From an uncultured Chloroflexota bacterium (GTDB lineage: Bacteria > Chloroflexota > UBA4733): 64,000 bases of DNA. The stretch is from assembly GCA_937967325.1 (NCBI GenBank), contig CALBSQ010000158.1, positions 1 to 64,000 on the forward strand, in the 5' to 3' direction. Below the pieces are notes generated by a model. The model was not told where the DNA came from and searched no databases. It saw only the letters and a program-made list of their open reading frames with translations. Position numbers and translations under genes: made by a program. Below are positions 62,430 through 64,000 of the stretch, piece by piece (position 1 is the stretch's first letter; every line of letters starts with the position of its first letter).

Positions 62430-63104
62430 GTGGAAGCGACCTTGGCGCTACACTCTGTAAGCAGCCGCTCGTGGCCTGATGCCGCGAGCGTCCGCGGCAT
62501 CGGGGAGGGCGCCTTGACCTTGGAGAGGCGGGAGGGCAGCGATGCGATCACCGACGCGGCGCTCCTGGCGAGCGCGGTCCAGGGGGACCGTGCCGCCCTC
62601 GCCCGCCTCTATGACCGCTACGCCGCGCCCGCCTATAGCCTGGCCGTCCGGCTGGTGGGCGCGGCCCCGGCGGAGGACGTCGTTCACGACACCTTTATGG
62701 CGCTCGTGGAGCGGCCCGGTACCTTCGATCCGGCGCGCGGCAGCTTCCGGGCCTGGTTCATGACCTCCGTCCACCGCCGTTGCCTGACGCTGCTGCGGTC
62801 GCGGCAGCGCCTGGCGGGCGAGGAATCCTTGCCGGAGTCGCCGGACCCCGACCCCGAGCCGGCGGAGGCGCTGGTTCAGCGCTTGCAGGACGCCACCGTG
62901 CGCGCGGCGTTGGAGACGCTGGCGCCGCCACAGCGGGAGGCGCTCGTGCTGGCCTACTATGGCGGGCTGAGCCAGACGGCGCTGGCCGCGCGCCTGGGAG
63001 TACCCCTGGGCACCGTCAAAGCCCGCATGCGCCGCGGTCTCCTGGCACTGCGCGGCATTCTGCAAGGCGAACGCGTCGATGAAAGCGAGGGAGTGGTCGA
63101 GTGA
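62430..63104 (+). CDS. ECF RNA polymerase sigma factor (SigK/RskA-type partner)
   Basis: This 224-residue sigma factor has region 2 in LYDRYAAPAYSLAVRLVGAAPAEDVVHDTFMALVERP and WFMTSVHRRCLTLLRSR, and region 4 in LAPPQREALVLAYYGGLSQTALAARLGVPLGTVKARMRRGLLAL. GTG 62430 is the first start; TTG 62514 or 62520, nearer the conserved part, are alternatives. TGA 63102-63104 overlaps the GTG of the anti-sigma gene. Confidence 0.87.
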   Translation: MEATLALHSVSSRSWPDAASVRGIGEGALTLERREGSDAITDAALLASAVQGDRAALARLYDRYAAPAYSLAVRLVGAAPAEDVVHDTFMALVERPGTFDPARGSFRAWFMTSVHRRCLTLLRSRQRLAGEESLPESPDPDPEPAEALVQRLQDATVRAALETLAPPQREALVLAYYGGLSQTALAARLGVPLGTVKARMRRGLLALRGILQGERVDESEGVVE

Positions 63105-63838
63105 GCCACGAAGAAGCGCTCTCGCTCGTACCAATCTACGCGCTCGGCGCCCTGGACGAGGACGTGGAAGCGCTGGAGGAGCACCTCGATGGCTGCGCCG
63201 TTTGCGGGGCCCAGTTGGCCACCTATCTGGAGACGACCTCCAGACTAGGAGAAGCCGTGACACAGGCCCCGCTCCCGCCACGGCTCAGAGAGCGTGTCCT
63301 GACATCGGCGATGGCTTCTCGTCCCCGACGCCCGTCCTTCTTGCGGCTGATGCAACCCCTTTCCCGCTTCGCCATGCCCGCCGCGGCGGTACTCGTCGTG
63401 GTAGCGATTGGGCTATCCGGAGGGCTCGCGGCTCAGCAACGCCAGCTCCACGCGCAGCAGACCGCGCTGGCGCTGGACGAGCAGGGGTTGGCCCTGCTCA
63501 CCAGCACCGAGACGACCAACGAGCGCCTGAACCCGGCGCCCAGCTTGGGCAGCGAGCCGCACGGCCACTGGTACCACCGACCGGGCGTCTCCACCCAGGT
63601 AGTCGTGGTAGAGTTCATGCCGGCCCCGCCGGCCGGCCAGTCCTATTACGGCTGGCTGCAACATCGCAACAGCTCCTGGCAACCCGTGGGCCCGATTCCG
63701 CTGAACAGCCAGGGCTACGGCCGTTCCATCCTGCTCGGCAGCGACGGCTCCGACGTGGTCGCGGTCGAGGTCACCCGGCAAACCGAGGCCAGTGCCGCGC
63801 CGCTCGGCGAGCCGTTGCTGCGCTGGGCCGCGTCGTGA
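63101..63838 (+). CDS. Membrane anti-sigma factor (RskA-like, zinc-binding)
   Basis: This 245-residue protein has an N-terminal zinc anti-sigma domain with His28, Cys32 and Cys35 in EEHLDGCAVC (H-x3-C-x2-C), a membrane helix (AAAVLVVVAIGLSGGLAA, about 93-110) and an external RskA-like domain (YYGWLQHRNSSWQPVGPI, about 180-200). It should hold the upstream sigma factor at the membrane until an outside signal triggers proteolysis. GTG 63101 overlaps the sigma stop (GTGA), confirming the pair. 63839-64000 shows nothing further. Confidence 0.87.
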   Translation: MSHEEALSLVPIYALGALDEDVEALEEHLDGCAVCGAQLATYLETTSRLGEAVTQAPLPPRLRERVLTSAMASRPRRPSFLRLMQPLSRFAMPAAAVLVVVAIGLSGGLAAQQRQLHAQQTALALDEQGLALLTSTETTNERLNPAPSLGSEPHGHWYHRPGVSTQVVVVEFMPAPPAGQSYYGWLQHRNSSWQPVGPIPLNSQGYGRSILLGSDGSDVVAVEVTRQTEASAAPLGEPLLRWAAS

Positions 63839-64000
63839 GCCGGCAGTAGCACTCGCACGAATGTGGCGCCGTGCGGCCGGGTAGCTTGGTGGCGCTGACG
63901 GCTGGCCACCATAATGTCGATCGCCGCTCAGGTAGCTTCTCCCGCTTGTGCCGGGGCGGCCTCGATGCGGACGCGTGGTCGACCGGCCGCAAGAGACCGT

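Overview
The window is GC-rich bacterial DNA. Long GC-biased ORFs, GTG/ATG starts with clear GGAGG-type ribosome binding sites, and several twin-arginine lipoproteins with Ala/Ser/Thr-rich linkers suggest a Chloroflexota-like organism (Thermomicrobia or an uncultured relative). That placement is inference from gene content. No rRNA or tRNA was recognised.

Layout. 0-3.4 kb is a decayed accessory patch of lower GC: a type I-like N6-adenine methylase with a fused specificity region, broken by an in-frame stop and a frameshift, and a HigB-like toxin with indels beside an intact HigA-like antitoxin. 3.6-8.8 kb has an APH-family kinase, a DinB-like protein and a three-gene ABC exporter. 9.2-13.1 kb pairs a betaine-homocysteine methyltransferase-like protein with a dimethylglycine dehydrogenase-like FAD/GcvT protein. 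13-45.7 kb is a large sugar or osmolyte catabolic area: five intact and one broken Gfo/Idh/MocA dehydrogenase, two SDRs, a PhyH dioxygenase, an esterase, a zinc-less MDR dehydrogenase, an amidohydrolase, a sugar isomerase, a GntR regulator, a lipoprotein GH31 glycosidase and four orphan ABC sugar-binding lipoproteins with no permease in sight. Interspersed are two toxin-antitoxin pairs, a Uma2 protein, an MFS exporter, a short UvrA-like ATPase, a VOC protein and a SigJ/ECF41-like sigma factor.

45.8-60.8 kb is a surface-product cluster: a DUF2079 membrane protein, an ECF sigma factor translationally coupled to a membrane-anchored Rieske protein whose second iron-ligand histidine is Asp, an O-antigen ligase/polymerase, a nucleotidyltransferase-like protein, two B12-binding radical SAM enzymes, a methyltransferase, a two-domain methyltransferase, a SPASM-type radical SAM enzyme and a flippase. 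No glycosyltransferase was recognised. 60.9-63.8 kb holds a cupredoxin lipoprotein, a TAT metallophosphoesterase and an ECF sigma/zinc anti-sigma pair.

The most unusual feature is a set of palindromic repeat families. Some lie between genes as MITE-like elements. Three sit inside open reading frames of the surface cluster without breaking them and so encode inserted peptides: a 51-bp perfect inverted repeat inside the O-antigen ligase, a degenerate one in the DUF2079 protein, and a 25-bp-arm element in the two-domain methyltransferase that has a second copy at 8985-9095. This resembles the Rickettsia palindromic elements.
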